64,000 nucleotides of DNA, taken from Oligosphaera ethanolica. Its GTDB lineage: Bacteria; Verrucomicrobiota; Lentisphaeria; Oligosphaerales; Oligosphaeraceae. Position numbers and translations under genes: made by a program. Positions 18,797 to 27,791 of this stretch are shown here, piece after piece (position 1 is the first letter of the stretch; every line of letters starts with the position of its first letter). The DNA lies in assembly GCF_030814695.1 (NCBI RefSeq), contig NZ_JAUSVL010000001.1, positions 4,190,227-4,254,226 on the forward strand. Reading direction: 5' to 3'. The notes under the pieces are model-generated. The model saw only the letters and a list, made by a program, of their open reading frames with translations. It did no database searches and was not told the DNA's origin.

Positions 18797-19902
18797 TGGG
18801 TGCGGAGGCGGGGGTCGAGGGCGTCGCGGACGGCGTCGGCGAAGATATTGGCGGGGAGGACGAGGCCGATCATGAAGGCGAAGGCCGTGGTCAGTTTCCA
18901 CCAGATGACGGGATCGCGGGTGAGTTCGGTGCGGGCGTCGTTGATCATGCTGCCCCAGGACATAGTGTCGGCGCCGACGCCGATGCCGAGGTAGGTCAGG
19001 GCGGCTTCGGCAAGGACTTCGCTGGAGAAACGCAGCACGGTGGTGATCAGCACGATGTGCAGCAGGTTGGGGACGATGTGCCGGCTGAGGATGCGCCAGA
19101 CGGGCACGCCAGTGGCGGTGGCAGCCTGGACGAAGTCGGCGTCGCGGAGGCGGAGGGTTTCGCCGCGGAGGAGGCGGTAGAGGCCGGTCCAGGAGGCGAT
19201 GCCCATGGCGAGGCAGAGCTGGGGGAGGCCTTGGCCAAAGATGATCATGAAGGCGGCGATGAACAGCACGGTGGGGATGGAGCTGAGGACGGCGCAGAGG
19301 TACTGCGCGGCGTCATCGAGCCAGCCGCCGAAGTAGCCGGCGCAGACGCCGAAGAGGATGGCGAAGGGTACGGCGAGGAGAGTAGTGAGCAGGCCGATGA
19401 TCATGCCGGTACGGATGCTTTTCAGGCCCTGGTAGAAGACGTCCATGCCGACGCGGTCGGTGCCCATGAGGTGCCGGCGCGGGTGATTGAGCGGCGGGCG
19501 GACGCGTTGGGCGCGGCCGTCGGGACCGATGTCGGTGACGGCGCTGAACTGACGGTCGCTGAAAGGCGCGGAGTAGGTCTTTTCGCGCATGCCGCGGATG
19601 GGCTTGAGCAGCGCGTCGAGTGCGGAAGCGCCCTGGTCGTAGACGACCGCGCCGGTTTGGGTGTGGCGGGCGACGTCGCCGGTCTCGGGGTTGATGACGG
19701 GCCGCCGCCAGCCGACGCTGTCGAGGACGGCGATGCCACCGTAGAGGGCGAGGATGGCGAAGCTGGCCAGCGCGAGGCGGTTGTGGCGGATTTCGCGCGC
19801 GGCGATGCGCCAGGTCTCGCGGCGGCTGAGCTGCCAGGCGCTGGCGGCCAGCACCAGGAGGAGCGCAATGGTGATACTGTTCTGTAGAAGCCAGTAATGC
19901 AT
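18793..19902 (-). CDS. Peptide ABC transporter permease (YejE/OppC type)
   Basis: A 369-residue inner-membrane permease. After an N-terminal helix (about 8-24) and a second (about 44-64) there is an extra periplasmic segment, then LMGTDRVGMDVFY, the OppC/DppC hallmark before the permease core, four to five more membrane helices, and the EAA-loop region with ATATGVPVWRILSRHIVPN. The long insert between the first helices and the core is typical of YejE-like proteins. Its stop overlaps the ATPase gene start by four bases (ATGA). The start lies directly beside the 19913-20340 repeat cluster and has no strong ribosome binding site. Confidence 0.85.
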
Positions 19903-19912
19903 TTTTAAGTTC

Positions 19913-20340
19913 TATCCGCAGATTACACAGATTAACACAGATTTGTTAAAGAAAGTAAGGATAGTCTTTTGGAGAAGGGATGGTTTTTGTGTGGGGGGAT
20001 TTTTTTATCCACAGATTACACAGATTAACACAGATTTTTTTCTATCCACAGATTACACAGATTAACACAGATTATTTTTTAGGAGGATAGTCTTTTGGAG
20101 AAGGGATGGTTTTTGTAGGGGGGGTATTTTTTTATCCACAGATTACGCAGATTAACACAGATTATTTTTGGGTGTGTCTTTTGGTGGTGGCAGGCGGGGG
20201 AAGTTTTGCATTGGGTACGTTTTTATGTGACTTCTGTGGCAAAAAGGGCAAACACGTAGGTCTATCTCTACGCCAAACAACTATCTAAAAGAAATCTGTG
20301 TTAATCTGTGTAATCTGTGGAAAAAAATAATCTGTGGATA
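19913..20340. repeat. Repeat cluster (ATCCACAGATTACACAGATT family) inside transporter operon
   Basis: Four direct copies of TATCCRCAGATTACACAGAT-like sequence followed by TAACACAGATT lie at about 19913-19943, 20006-20034, 20043-20073 and 20133-20163. One inverted copy and a partial one lie at 20292-20340. A second motif, GGATAGTCTTTTGGAGAAGG, occurs at 19959 and 20085, showing a duplication of about 126 bp. The family shares its core with the B module at 14559-16629. The cluster separates the two permease genes of one operon; no gene is present in 19903-20354. Confidence 0.92.
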
Positions 20341-20354
20341 GAAAAAAATGGTGG

Positions 20355-21335
20355 TTATTCGAGTCTGACGCGTGGGTCGACGACGGCGTAGCAGATGTCG
20401 GTGAGGACGAGGCCGGTGAGGTAGAGGACGGAGCCGAGGAAAACCATGGCGCGGACGACGGCGAAGTCCTGGGTGTTGATGGCCATGATGGTGTAGCCGC
20501 CGAGACCAGGGATGCTGAAGAAATTTTCCAGCAGCATATTTCCCATGATGAGCATAAGCAGCTGAATGGGCACGTTGGTGAGGATGGGTATGAGGGCGTT
20601 TTTGAGGACGTGGAGGAAGAGAACGCGGCTTTCGGGGAGGCCTTTGGCGCGGGCGGTGCGGACGTAGTCGCGGTTGATTTCTTCGAGGAACAGAGTGCGG
20701 TAGAGGCGGATGCCGCCGCCGATATTGCCGATGATGCCGACGACGACGGGCAGCGCCAGGAATTTGAGCATATCGCGGCCCGGGAGGAAGCCCGATACGG
20801 GCACAAGGCGGAGGATTTTGGCGAAGAGGAATTGTCCAGCAATGATGTAGATGAGGGTGGAGATGGACATGGTGAGGACGCAGATGAGCTGCACGCCGAG
20901 GTCGATGCGGTCGCCGCGGCGGGCGGTGACGAGCATGGCGACGAGGATGTTTACGAGCATACTGCCGGCAAAAATGGGTAAGGTTATGCACAGTGACGGC
21001 GCGATTCGGCGGCGGATTTCGGCGCCGATGGGCTCGAGGGTCATGTCCGAGCGGCCGAAGTTGCCCCAGAACATGGCGGCGCTTTTCTGCCAAAAGATGG
21101 TATCGCTGAGCACGGCGAGGCCGGTGGCGGCGGTGTTGAGGAAGCGTGGGCGGTCGTAGCCGCGGGCTTCTTGCCAGCGCTGGACCTGCTCGGGGTTGGC
21201 GGCCTTGTCGCCGAGGGCCTGGCGGGCCATATCGTCGGGAGTATTGACCAGAAAGAAGAGGAGGAAGACGAGGATATTGACGCCGATGAGGGTCGGAATG
21301 ACGTAGAGGATGCGTCTGAGGAGGTACGCGGTCAT
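20355..21335 (-). CDS. Peptide ABC transporter permease (YejB/DppB type)
   Basis: A 326-residue inner-membrane permease. It begins MTAYLLRRILYVIPTLIGVN, the usual DppB-type first helix, and has a periplasmic segment, five further helices and the EAA-loop sequence ARAKGLPESRVLFLHVLKN. It ends DICYAVVDPRVRLE, matching the family's C-terminal DPR motif. GGAGG lies seven bases before ATG, and the start overlaps the solute-binding protein stop (ATGA). With the OppC-type permease and double ATPase it completes a dipeptide/oligopeptide importer. Confidence 0.9.
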   Translation of the reverse strand: MTAYLLRRILYVIPTLIGVNILVFLLFFLVNTPDDMARQALGDKAANPEQVQRWQEARGYDRPRFLNTAATGLAVLSDTIFWQKSAAMFWGNFGRSDMTLEPIGAEIRRRIAPSLCITLPIFAGSMLVNILVAMLVTARRGDRIDLGVQLICVLTMSISTLIYIIAGQFLFAKILRLVPVSGFLPGRDMLKFLALPVVVGIIGNIGGGIRLYRTLFLEEINRDYVRTARAKGLPESRVLFLHVLKNALIPILTNVPIQLLMLIMGNMLLENFFSIPGLGGYTIMAINTQDFAVVRAMVFLGSVLYLTGLVLTDICYAVVDPRVRLE

Positions 21336-23593
21336 GGCAGGTCCTCCCGTTTGCTGCAGAGGATCATAGCGCTGGCAGCGACGGCGACGATGCCCAGGGC
21401 GGCGTAGATGCCGGCGAGGCGCGGGCGGTTCCAGTCGCGCTGGCGCTGCTGGCGCTGGGCGGCGTCAATGCGGCGGTATTTGAGGAAAGATTTGGACATT
21501 TCGTGTGGCTGGTAGTTATGCAGCCATGCGTGGGTGAGGATGAAATTTTTGGGATGGAAGCCCCAGCAGCACGGCGCGTCTTCCTGGAGGATACGGGTTG
21601 CTTGCTGGATGAGTGCGAGGCGTTCGGGTCCGTCGGCCATGGATTCGAGTTGTTTGAAGACTGCGTCGAAGGCCTCGGAGCTGTAGTTGACGTAGTTGGC
21701 GCCACGGCCGCCGCTGTTGACGACGCCATTGGCGCTGTAGAAGAGGAAGAGGAAGTTTTCGGGGTCGGGGTAATCGGCGAGCCAGCCTTTGTTGAAGATG
21801 ATCTGCCAGTTGCCGGTGTTGACCTTGTCTCGCCAGCGGTTGAGGTCCGATGGGCGTTCCTGGATGTTGATGCCGAGGAGATCGAAGCGCTGGCGGAGCC
21901 ATTGGAATTGTGCTTTGAAGGCAGACTGGCCGGCGCTGGCGTGGTCGAGGAAGAGGGTGAGGGGCGCGCCGTCGGGGCCGATGCCATTGGGGTAGCCGGC
22001 GTCGGCGAGGAGCTTGCGGGCGTCGTCGATGGGTCGGCGGCGCGGGGTTTGGCGCAGGTCGTCCCAGGTATCGACGAAGGGGTTGACGCCGGTGGGGCCG
22101 TCGGCTGGTGCGCCGGTGATGCCGGGCGGGATGACGGATTGGGCGACCACGCCGCGGCCATTGAGGAAGATATCAATGAACTCCTGGTAGTCGAGGGCGA
22201 TGGAAATGGCCTGGCGGAGTTTCTTTTGGCGGGGACTGTTGCCGCCGACGACGGGGTCGAGCATATTGAAGCCGAAGTAGAAGATGGTCGGGGCGACGCC
22301 GGTGTTGAGGCGAATGCCGCGCTGGATCATGTCCTGGGAGAGAGCGAGTTCGCCGTTGGGGTTCATGGCGACGGCGGCGTCGAACATGTCATTGGGGATG
22401 CCGCTGTTGTCGTAGTAGCCTTGGAGGAATTTGATCCAGGTGGGGATTGCCTCGCGTTCGAACTGGAAGACGACGCGTTTGATGAATGGGGTGGTTTTGC
22501 CGGCGTCGTTGAGAAGGCCGGCGTGGCGGTCGTCGTCGCTGCCGTCATTGGGGTATGGCTCGTGGCGGAAGTTTGGGTTTTTGACGATGGTGACGTGGTC
22601 TGCGGGGGCGCACTCGTGCATCATGTAGGCGCCAGTGCCGACGGGCCAGTTTTTTAGGCTGAGTCGCGCGTCCATGACGGCGGGCTGATGGTAGAAGGCG
22701 AGGGCCTCCCAGGGCATGGGCGCGAAGAAATGCATAGCCAGCCAATAGATGGCCTGGGGATATTTGCGCGAGAGGACGAGGCGGAAGCGGTGCTGGTCAA
22801 TGACCTGCAGTCCGGCCAGGTCGTAGCGGCGATAGTCGGGTAGGACGGGGTGCATGCCGATGTCGCGGCCGTCGCGGCTGGCGTCTGCTTCGAGGGTGGC
22901 AACGTCGTTTTTGAGTTGCGCGGAGCAGTCGTCCATGCCGAGAATGAAGGACTTGAGGGTGGAATAGACGGGGGAAGCCAGGCGGGTGTCGCAGAGGCGA
23001 ACGAGGGCGACCTTGAAATCCTCGGCGTGGAGCTCGCGGCTGTCTTGCGCCGGGAAATCGCCGATGCGGCGGAAACCTTTGAGGTCGCGCGGGGTGAGCT
23101 GCTGATAATGTGGCGTGCCGTCGCTGTTTTTGGCGAAGCACGGGTGTGGCTGGTAGCGGATGCCGGGTATGAGCTCGATGTCGTATTCAACGCGGGCGAC
23201 CTGCTCGGGTGGGGGATCGCCGCTGAGGGTCGCGCCGTCGTGGCCGATGTAGCGCGGCACGGGGATGGCGCTGGCCAGCATGGGGCAGAGCTCGTAGGGG
23301 CGGCGCAGGTAGTGGTAACTCAAGGGCATCTCGACGATGCTGTCAAGAATCTCCCCTTCGTGGACGTAGTAGGACACGGCGGGATCGAGGCTCTTGATGC
23401 TGCTGCTGTAGCTGGTGAAGAAAGTCTCGTCTGCGGCCATGCCGGCTGGCCAGGGGTCGTTGGTGGCGCTGAAGGCGAGGATGGCGGCGATGAGCAGCGC
23501 CAGCAGCGGCGGCAGCGCGCCGAGCAGCCAGCGGCGGCGGCGCGGCTGGCGGCGGCGCGGCGCACTTTGGTCTGGCGCGGTTTGGCTGCTCAT
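21332..23593 (-). CDS. Solute-binding protein, family 5, anchored at both ends
   Basis: A 753-residue peptide-binding component. The start at 23593 has AAGGA seven bases upstream; longer in-frame readings overlap the acyl-CoA synthetase gene and are rejected. An Arg-rich head (PRRRQPRRRRW) precedes an uncleaved-looking helix (about 22-42) without a lipobox. SBP family 5 features follow, such as SIKSLDPAVSYYVHEGEILD and the late FNKGWLADYPDPENFLFLFY, the typical family signature. Unusually, a second hydrophobic helix lies at about 727-745 with a positive tail SKREDLP, so the protein is probably tethered at both ends. YejA-like proteins are about 600 residues, so this one is long. Confidence 0.85.
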   Translation of the reverse strand: MSSQTAPDQSAPRRRQPRRRRWLLGALPPLLALLIAAILAFSATNDPWPAGMAADETFFTSYSSSIKSLDPAVSYYVHEGEILDSIVEMPLSYHYLRRPYELCPMLASAIPVPRYIGHDGATLSGDPPPEQVARVEYDIELIPGIRYQPHPCFAKNSDGTPHYQQLTPRDLKGFRRIGDFPAQDSRELHAEDFKVALVRLCDTRLASPVYSTLKSFILGMDDCSAQLKNDVATLEADASRDGRDIGMHPVLPDYRRYDLAGLQVIDQHRFRLVLSRKYPQAIYWLAMHFFAPMPWEALAFYHQPAVMDARLSLKNWPVGTGAYMMHECAPADHVTIVKNPNFRHEPYPNDGSDDDRHAGLLNDAGKTTPFIKRVVFQFEREAIPTWIKFLQGYYDNSGIPNDMFDAAVAMNPNGELALSQDMIQRGIRLNTGVAPTIFYFGFNMLDPVVGGNSPRQKKLRQAISIALDYQEFIDIFLNGRGVVAQSVIPPGITGAPADGPTGVNPFVDTWDDLRQTPRRRPIDDARKLLADAGYPNGIGPDGAPLTLFLDHASAGQSAFKAQFQWLRQRFDLLGINIQERPSDLNRWRDKVNTGNWQIIFNKGWLADYPDPENFLFLFYSANGVVNSGGRGANYVNYSSEAFDAVFKQLESMADGPERLALIQQATRILQEDAPCCWGFHPKNFILTHAWLHNYQPHEMSKSFLKYRRIDAAQRQQRQRDWNRPRLAGIYAALGIVAVAASAMILCSKREDLP

Positions 23594-23654
23594 GGTCGGT
23601 CCTTGTCGGTAGAGGCTGCGGGCTTGGAGGCGGCGCGGCGCTATTGTTGGCGAA

Positions 23655-25322
23655 TCAGGCGTGGTCTTTTTCGCGGATGCTCTTGCGCATGATTTTTCCG
23701 GAGATGCTTTTGGGTAGCGCGTCGACGAATTCGACGATGCGGGGGTACTTATATGGCGCGGTGCTGTGTTTGACGTGTTCCTGGAGGGCCTTGGCCAGTT
23801 CGGGGGTGGGCTCGTAGCCGCGGTTTTTGGCGAGGACGATGGTCGCTTTGACGACTTGGCCGCGGACGGGGTCGGGCGCGGCGGTGACGGCGCATTCGAG
23901 GACGGCGGGGTGTTCCATGAGGGCGCTTTCGACTTCGAAGGGGCCGATGCGGTAGCCGGAGCATTTGATGACGTCGTCATTGCGGCCGAGGAACCAGATG
24001 TAGCCGTCTTCGTCGCGCCAGGCGACATCGCCGGTGCTGTAGTTGCCGTCCTGCCAGGAACGGGCCATGGCGTCGGGATCGCGGTAGTATTCGCGGAAGA
24101 GACCGACGAAGCGTTCTTTGGCGGCGTTGCGGATAATGATGGTGCCTTCGCTGCCGTCTTCGCAGGGTCGGCCCTGCTCGTCAAGCAGTTCGAGGTCATA
24201 GACGGGGGCGAATTTGCCGGTTGAGCCGGGTTTGATGGGGAACCAGGGGAAGTTGGCGATAAGCACGGATGACTCGGTCTGGCCGAAGCCCTCGACCAAA
24301 GGCAAGCCGGTGAGTTTGAGCCACTGGTTGTAGACTTCGGGGTTGAGGGGCTCGCCGGCGATAGAGCACTGTTTGATGCTGCTGAAGTCGTAGTCGGCGA
24401 GGTTTTCCTTGATGAGGAAGCGGTAGATAGTCGGCGGCGCGCAGAAGGTGGTCAGGCGCATTTTCTGGATAATGCGGAGCATTTTCTGGGGGACGAAGTG
24501 GTCCATGTCGTAGGCGGCGATGACCGCGCCGCAGAGCCACTGGCCGTAGATTTTGCCCCAGCCGAATTTTGCCCAGCCGGAATCGGATGCGGTCATGTGG
24601 AGTTTGCCATCCTGGACGCCCTGCCAGTATTTGGCGGTGACGATATGGCCGAGGGGGTAAGTGAAGTCGTGCAGGACCATCTTGGGCATGCCGGCGGTGC
24701 CGGACGAGAAATAGATGAGCATAGTGTCATGCAGGCAGGCGAGGGCCTCGCCAGTGGGCTTCTGCCAGCTGGTGGGCATGGCCTGGTAGCCGCGGCGGAA
24801 ATCGAGCCAGTTGGCCGGGAGCTTATCGCCGACGCCGGCGACGTTTTTGACGGACGGCGCCTGGGGCAGCGCTGCGCGGATGTAGCCGGCCAGTTCGGCG
24901 TCGTCGATGGCGACGATCATGGCGACGGTGGCGGCGTTGCAGCGGTAGACGATGTCTTTAGTGGTGAGCTGGTAGGTCGCCGGGATGACCACGGCGCCGA
25001 TTTTATGCAGGGCGATCATGGCGATCCACACGTCGACGCGCTGTTTGAGGATGAGCATGACGACGTCGCCCTTGCGGATGCCCTGGCTGACGAACCAATT
25101 GGCGGCCTGGTTGGAGAGGCGTTTGAGGTCGCCGAAGCTGTAGTTTTCCTGGATTTCGTGGTCGTCGATCCAGGCGAGGGCGGGCTTGTCGTCCTGCTGC
25201 TCGGCCCAGGCGTCCATGACGTCGTAGGCGAAATTGAAGGTGGTGGGGATGGTCACGCGATAGTTGGCTTTGAAGTCCTCGTAAGAGTTGAAGTCCTGTC
25301 GCGGCAAGAATTTTTCGAGCAT
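23655..25322 (-). CDS. Acyl-CoA synthetase, AMP-binding (MACS-like)
   Basis: A 555-residue cytoplasmic adenylate-forming enzyme that should activate a carboxylic acid to its CoA thioester through an acyl-AMP. Seen are the P-loop-like YFSSGTAGMPK (204-214), the A8 hinge region YSTGDVAWRDEDGYIWFLGR followed by NDDVIKCSGYRIGP, and catalytic Lys543 in SGKIMRKS. These resemble medium-chain acyl-CoA or acetyl-CoA synthetase-like proteins of anaerobes. GGAG lies seven bases before the ATG at 25322; a GTG one codon upstream is the alternative. It follows the XRE-cupin gene by 59 bases and is probably co-transcribed with it. The acid substrate is not evident. Confidence 0.85.
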   Translation of the reverse strand: MLEKFLPRQDFNSYEDFKANYRVTIPTTFNFAYDVMDAWAEQQDDKPALAWIDDHEIQENYSFGDLKRLSNQAANWFVSQGIRKGDVVMLILKQRVDVWIAMIALHKIGAVVIPATYQLTTKDIVYRCNAATVAMIVAIDDAELAGYIRAALPQAPSVKNVAGVGDKLPANWLDFRRGYQAMPTSWQKPTGEALACLHDTMLIYFSSGTAGMPKMVLHDFTYPLGHIVTAKYWQGVQDGKLHMTASDSGWAKFGWGKIYGQWLCGAVIAAYDMDHFVPQKMLRIIQKMRLTTFCAPPTIYRFLIKENLADYDFSSIKQCSIAGEPLNPEVYNQWLKLTGLPLVEGFGQTESSVLIANFPWFPIKPGSTGKFAPVYDLELLDEQGRPCEDGSEGTIIIRNAAKERFVGLFREYYRDPDAMARSWQDGNYSTGDVAWRDEDGYIWFLGRNDDVIKCSGYRIGPFEVESALMEHPAVLECAVTAAPDPVRGQVVKATIVLAKNRGYEPTPELAKALQEHVKHSTAPYKYPRIVEFVDALPKSISGKIMRKSIREKDHA

Positions 25323-25381
25323 CACTGGTCTCCGGTGCGAAGGCGTGTCGTCTGCGGCGTTGGCAGAGGGCTGGCTGTTGT

Positions 25382-25936
25382 TCAGTTATTGATGACGGTG
25401 AGGAATTTGGCGGGTCCGCCGACGGCGCGTTGGCCGTGTGGGATGCGCGGATCGAAGTAGAACGAGTCGCCTTCGCCGAGTTCGAATTCGTGTTTGCCGA
25501 GGACGATTTTGATTTTGCCGGCGAGGACGAGGTTAAATTCCTGGCCGGTGTGGGTGACCAGGGCGGGGGCCTTGTCGTCGTCATATTCGTCGAGGCTGAC
25601 GAGCATGGGTTCCATGCTGCGGTTTTTGAAATTGAAAGCGAGGGACTGGAAGTCGTAGCCGGGGAAGCGTTCGACCTTGACGCCTTCGCCTTTGCGAACC
25701 AGCGAGTAGTTTTCCATGCGGGGCATATCGCCGGTGAGCAGAACGGTGAAATCGACGTGGAAGAGTTCGGCGACGGCATTGAGGGTGCTGATGGGTATGG
25801 ACTGCTGGCCGGTTTCGTACTGGCGGAAGGTGTCGAGGGCGATGCCGAGTTTGTCGGCGACTTCTTCCTGGCTGAGGCCGAGGATTTCACGCAGTTCGCG
25901 GACGCGGGCGATGATATCGTCGGGTTTGTGAGACAT
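25382..25936 (-). CDS. XRE-family regulator with C-terminal cupin domain
   Basis: A 184-residue transcription factor. Residues about 8-62 are a helix-turn-helix (LREILGLSQEEVADKLGI followed by FRQYETGQQSIP). Residues about 105-180 are a cupin (THTGQEFNLVLAGKIKI, GEGDSFYFDPRIPHG), which usually binds a small metabolite. The start at 25936 is set by the HTH beginning; AGGA lies about eleven bases upstream. XRE-cupin genes often sit next to acyl-CoA synthetase genes in anaerobes, and here it directly precedes one, so it probably senses an organic acid or its CoA ester and controls this locus. Confidence 0.85.
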   Translation of the reverse strand: MSHKPDDIIARVRELREILGLSQEEVADKLGIALDTFRQYETGQQSIPISTLNAVAELFHVDFTVLLTGDMPRMENYSLVRKGEGVKVERFPGYDFQSLAFNFKNRSMEPMLVSLDEYDDDKAPALVTHTGQEFNLVLAGKIKIVLGKHEFELGEGDSFYFDPRIPHGQRAVGGPAKFLTVINN

Positions 25937-26018
25937 GAGGTGGGTTTTCCTTATTCGCTGGTGCTGGCGGAGTGGCTGGCGGCTTTGTTTCACTATTGTC
26001 CGTCGCGCCGCCGGCGTT

Positions 26019-26807
26019 TTACTGCTGTTTGACGACGGGGTTGCGGAGGGTGCCGATGCCCTCGATGCTGACTTCGACGACATCGCCGTGTTTGAGGTAC
26101 ACGGGCGGGTTGCGGGCCATGCCGACGCCGTCGGGGGTGCCGGTGAGGATGATGGTACCGGGCAGGAGGGTCATGGCGTGGCTGAGATAGCTGATGAGAT
26201 AGCGGCAGTCGAACATCATGTTGGCGGTGGTGGACTGCTGCATGACCTGGCCGTTGAGGCGGGTGGAGATGGTCAGGTTGTCCGGGCTGAGGTCAGTTTC
26301 GATCCATGGGCCCAGTGGGCAGAAGCTGTCGAAGCTCTTGCCGCGGGCCCACTGGCCATCGAGTTTGAGCTGACAGTCGCGGGCGGAGACGTCGTTGGCG
26401 CAGGTGTAGCCGAGGACGTAGTCGAGGGCGTCTTTTTCGCTGACGCAGTGGGCGTTGCGACCGATGACGACCGCCAGTTCGGCTTCGTAGTCGACGGCGT
26501 CGGGGGCTTGCGCGGGCAGGACGATGGGCGCTTCCGGGTTGGTGAGGGCGGTGGTGGCCTTGATGAAGAGCAGGGGGCGTTCTGGGCGGGCCGAGCTGGT
26601 TTCATTGACGTGGGCCAAGTAATTGCGGCCGATGGCGAGGATGTTTGGCGGGCTGACCGGTGCCAGCAGTTTGAGGTCGCTCAGGGGAAGCGTCTTGCCG
26701 CTGACCTGGATGGACTGGAAGGGCGCGGCGTCTAGAATATCGACGGTGTCGTCGTGGATGAGACCGTAACGGATGGCTTTTTCATGTTGGAAGCGGCAGA
26801 TACGCAT
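26019..26807 (-). CDS. Fumarylacetoacetate hydrolase (FAH) family protein
   Basis: A 262-residue cytoplasmic enzyme of the FAH superfamily, which cleaves or decarboxylates beta-diketo and 2-oxo acids with a divalent metal. The core metal site is visible: DYEAELAVVIGR (Glu108, Glu110) and ANDVSARD (Asp139). LAIGRNYLAH (near 57-66) and TGTPDGVG further on are family motifs. AAGGA lies about eight bases before the ATG at 26807. It is on the same strand as the XRE-cupin and acyl-CoA synthetase genes (82-base gap), suggesting a small organic-acid pathway. The substrate is unknown; family members are often 2-hydroxyhepta-2,4-diene-dioate isomerase or oxaloacetate decarboxylase-like. Confidence 0.87.
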   Translation of the reverse strand: MRICRFQHEKAIRYGLIHDDTVDILDAAPFQSIQVSGKTLPLSDLKLLAPVSPPNILAIGRNYLAHVNETSSARPERPLLFIKATTALTNPEAPIVLPAQAPDAVDYEAELAVVIGRNAHCVSEKDALDYVLGYTCANDVSARDCQLKLDGQWARGKSFDSFCPLGPWIETDLSPDNLTISTRLNGQVMQQSTTANMMFDCRYLISYLSHAMTLLPGTIILTGTPDGVGMARNPPVYLKHGDVVEVSIEGIGTLRNPVVKQQ

Positions 26808-26931
26808 GGCGGTGGTCCTTTCTGACTCCGGCGCCGGGCAGGGCCAGTGGGTGCTCTGTGCGGCAGCTTCTTCGTAGGGTGTGCCGCGCGCTGGCGGCGG
26901 CGATTTTCTGGTGGCTTCGGTCTTTGCTAGC

Positions 26932-26963
26932 AAAACGCCGCCGGCAGGACGTGTCCGGCGGCG
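26932..26963 (-). terminator. Intrinsic terminator ending the seven-gene operon
   Basis: On the minus strand, 34 bases after the last ATPase stop, CGCCGCCGG (26963-26955) pairs with CCGGCGGCG (26944-26936), with a further GGAC/GTCC inner stem, and is followed by TTTT. This separates the 27-38.5 kb operon from the FAH gene. Confidence 0.75.
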
Positions 26964-26996
26964 GCGTGGGGGGCTGCGTGTGCTGCGGGCAGTGGA

Positions 26997-27722
26997 TTAG
27001 TTGACGACACCGATTTTGATATTGAGGTCTTCGCGGCGTTCGAGGCGGTCGACGGCGCCGTCTTTGATCCAGAGAATACGGTCGGAGGTGGCCAGCATTT
27101 TATGATCGTGAGTAGCGGTGACGACGGTGACGCCCAGGCGCCGGGAGAGATCGGCGATGAGGTTGATGATTTCCTCACCGGTGTTGAGGTCGAGGTTGGC
27201 GGTTGGTTCGTCGGCGAGGATGATGGCCGGCTCGTTGGCAAGGGCGCGGGCGATGGCGACGCGCTGCTGCTGACCGCCGGACATTTCGTCGGGGCGGTGG
27301 TCGAGGCGGTGTCCCAAGCCGACCATTTCGAGGACTTCGACGGCGCGTTTGTGCGCCTTGTCCGGCTCGACGCCGCTGAAGAGCAGGGGTAGGATGACAT
27401 TGGAGATGGCGTCGTAGGCGGGGAGGAGGTTATAGGACTGGAAGACGTAACCGATGTGGTTGCCGCGGAAATGGGCCAACTGCCGCGGCGTCAGCTTGGT
27501 CAGGTTGACGCCGGAGACTTCGACCATGCCGGAGCTGGGCGTATCCAGCGCGCCGATCATGTTGAAGAGGGTACTTTTGCCGGACCCGGAAGGACCCATG
27601 ATGGACAGGTACTCCCCGCGGAAGATTTCCAAGTTGATGTCTTTAAGGGCGTGGACGACGGTCTTGCCGAGGTTGAAGACCTTGTTGACATCCTTGACTT
27701 TGATGAGGGTTTCTTGGCTCAT
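26997..27722 (-). CDS. ABC transporter ATPase, LolD/MacB type (last gene of operon)
   Basis: A 241-residue single ABC domain: Walker A GPSGSGKS (43-50), Q-loop in VFQSYNLLPAYDAISNV, signature MSGGQQQRVAIARAL, Walker B ILADEPTANLD and H-loop TATHDHKML. The sequence type is that of LolD/MacB/FtsE ATPases, which power FtsX-type permeases that work on envelope lipoproteins, peptides or drugs, not classic importers. It lies 69 bases after the OPT-like gene. The operon encodes two such ATPases and two FtsX-type permeases, so this one may pair with the 1618-residue protein. Confidence 0.9.
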   Translation of the reverse strand: MSQETLIKVKDVNKVFNLGKTVVHALKDINLEIFRGEYLSIMGPSGSGKSTLFNMIGALDTPSSGMVEVSGVNLTKLTPRQLAHFRGNHIGYVFQSYNLLPAYDAISNVILPLLFSGVEPDKAHKRAVEVLEMVGLGHRLDHRPDEMSGGQQQRVAIARALANEPAIILADEPTANLDLNTGEEIINLIADLSRRLGVTVVTATHDHKMLATSDRILWIKDGAVDRLERREDLNIKIGVVN

Positions 27723-27791
27723 ATTGGACTTGCTCTCGGTTGGTGTTGCCCGGCTGATAGGTGATTGCGGCGGCGCTTGGCGCGGTGCGGT

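Noticed and set aside
23594..24199. N-terminal extension of the solute-binding protein
   Set aside because: It would overlap the acyl-CoA synthetase coding region in another frame; the ATG at 23593 has a ribosome binding site and begins the anchor helix.
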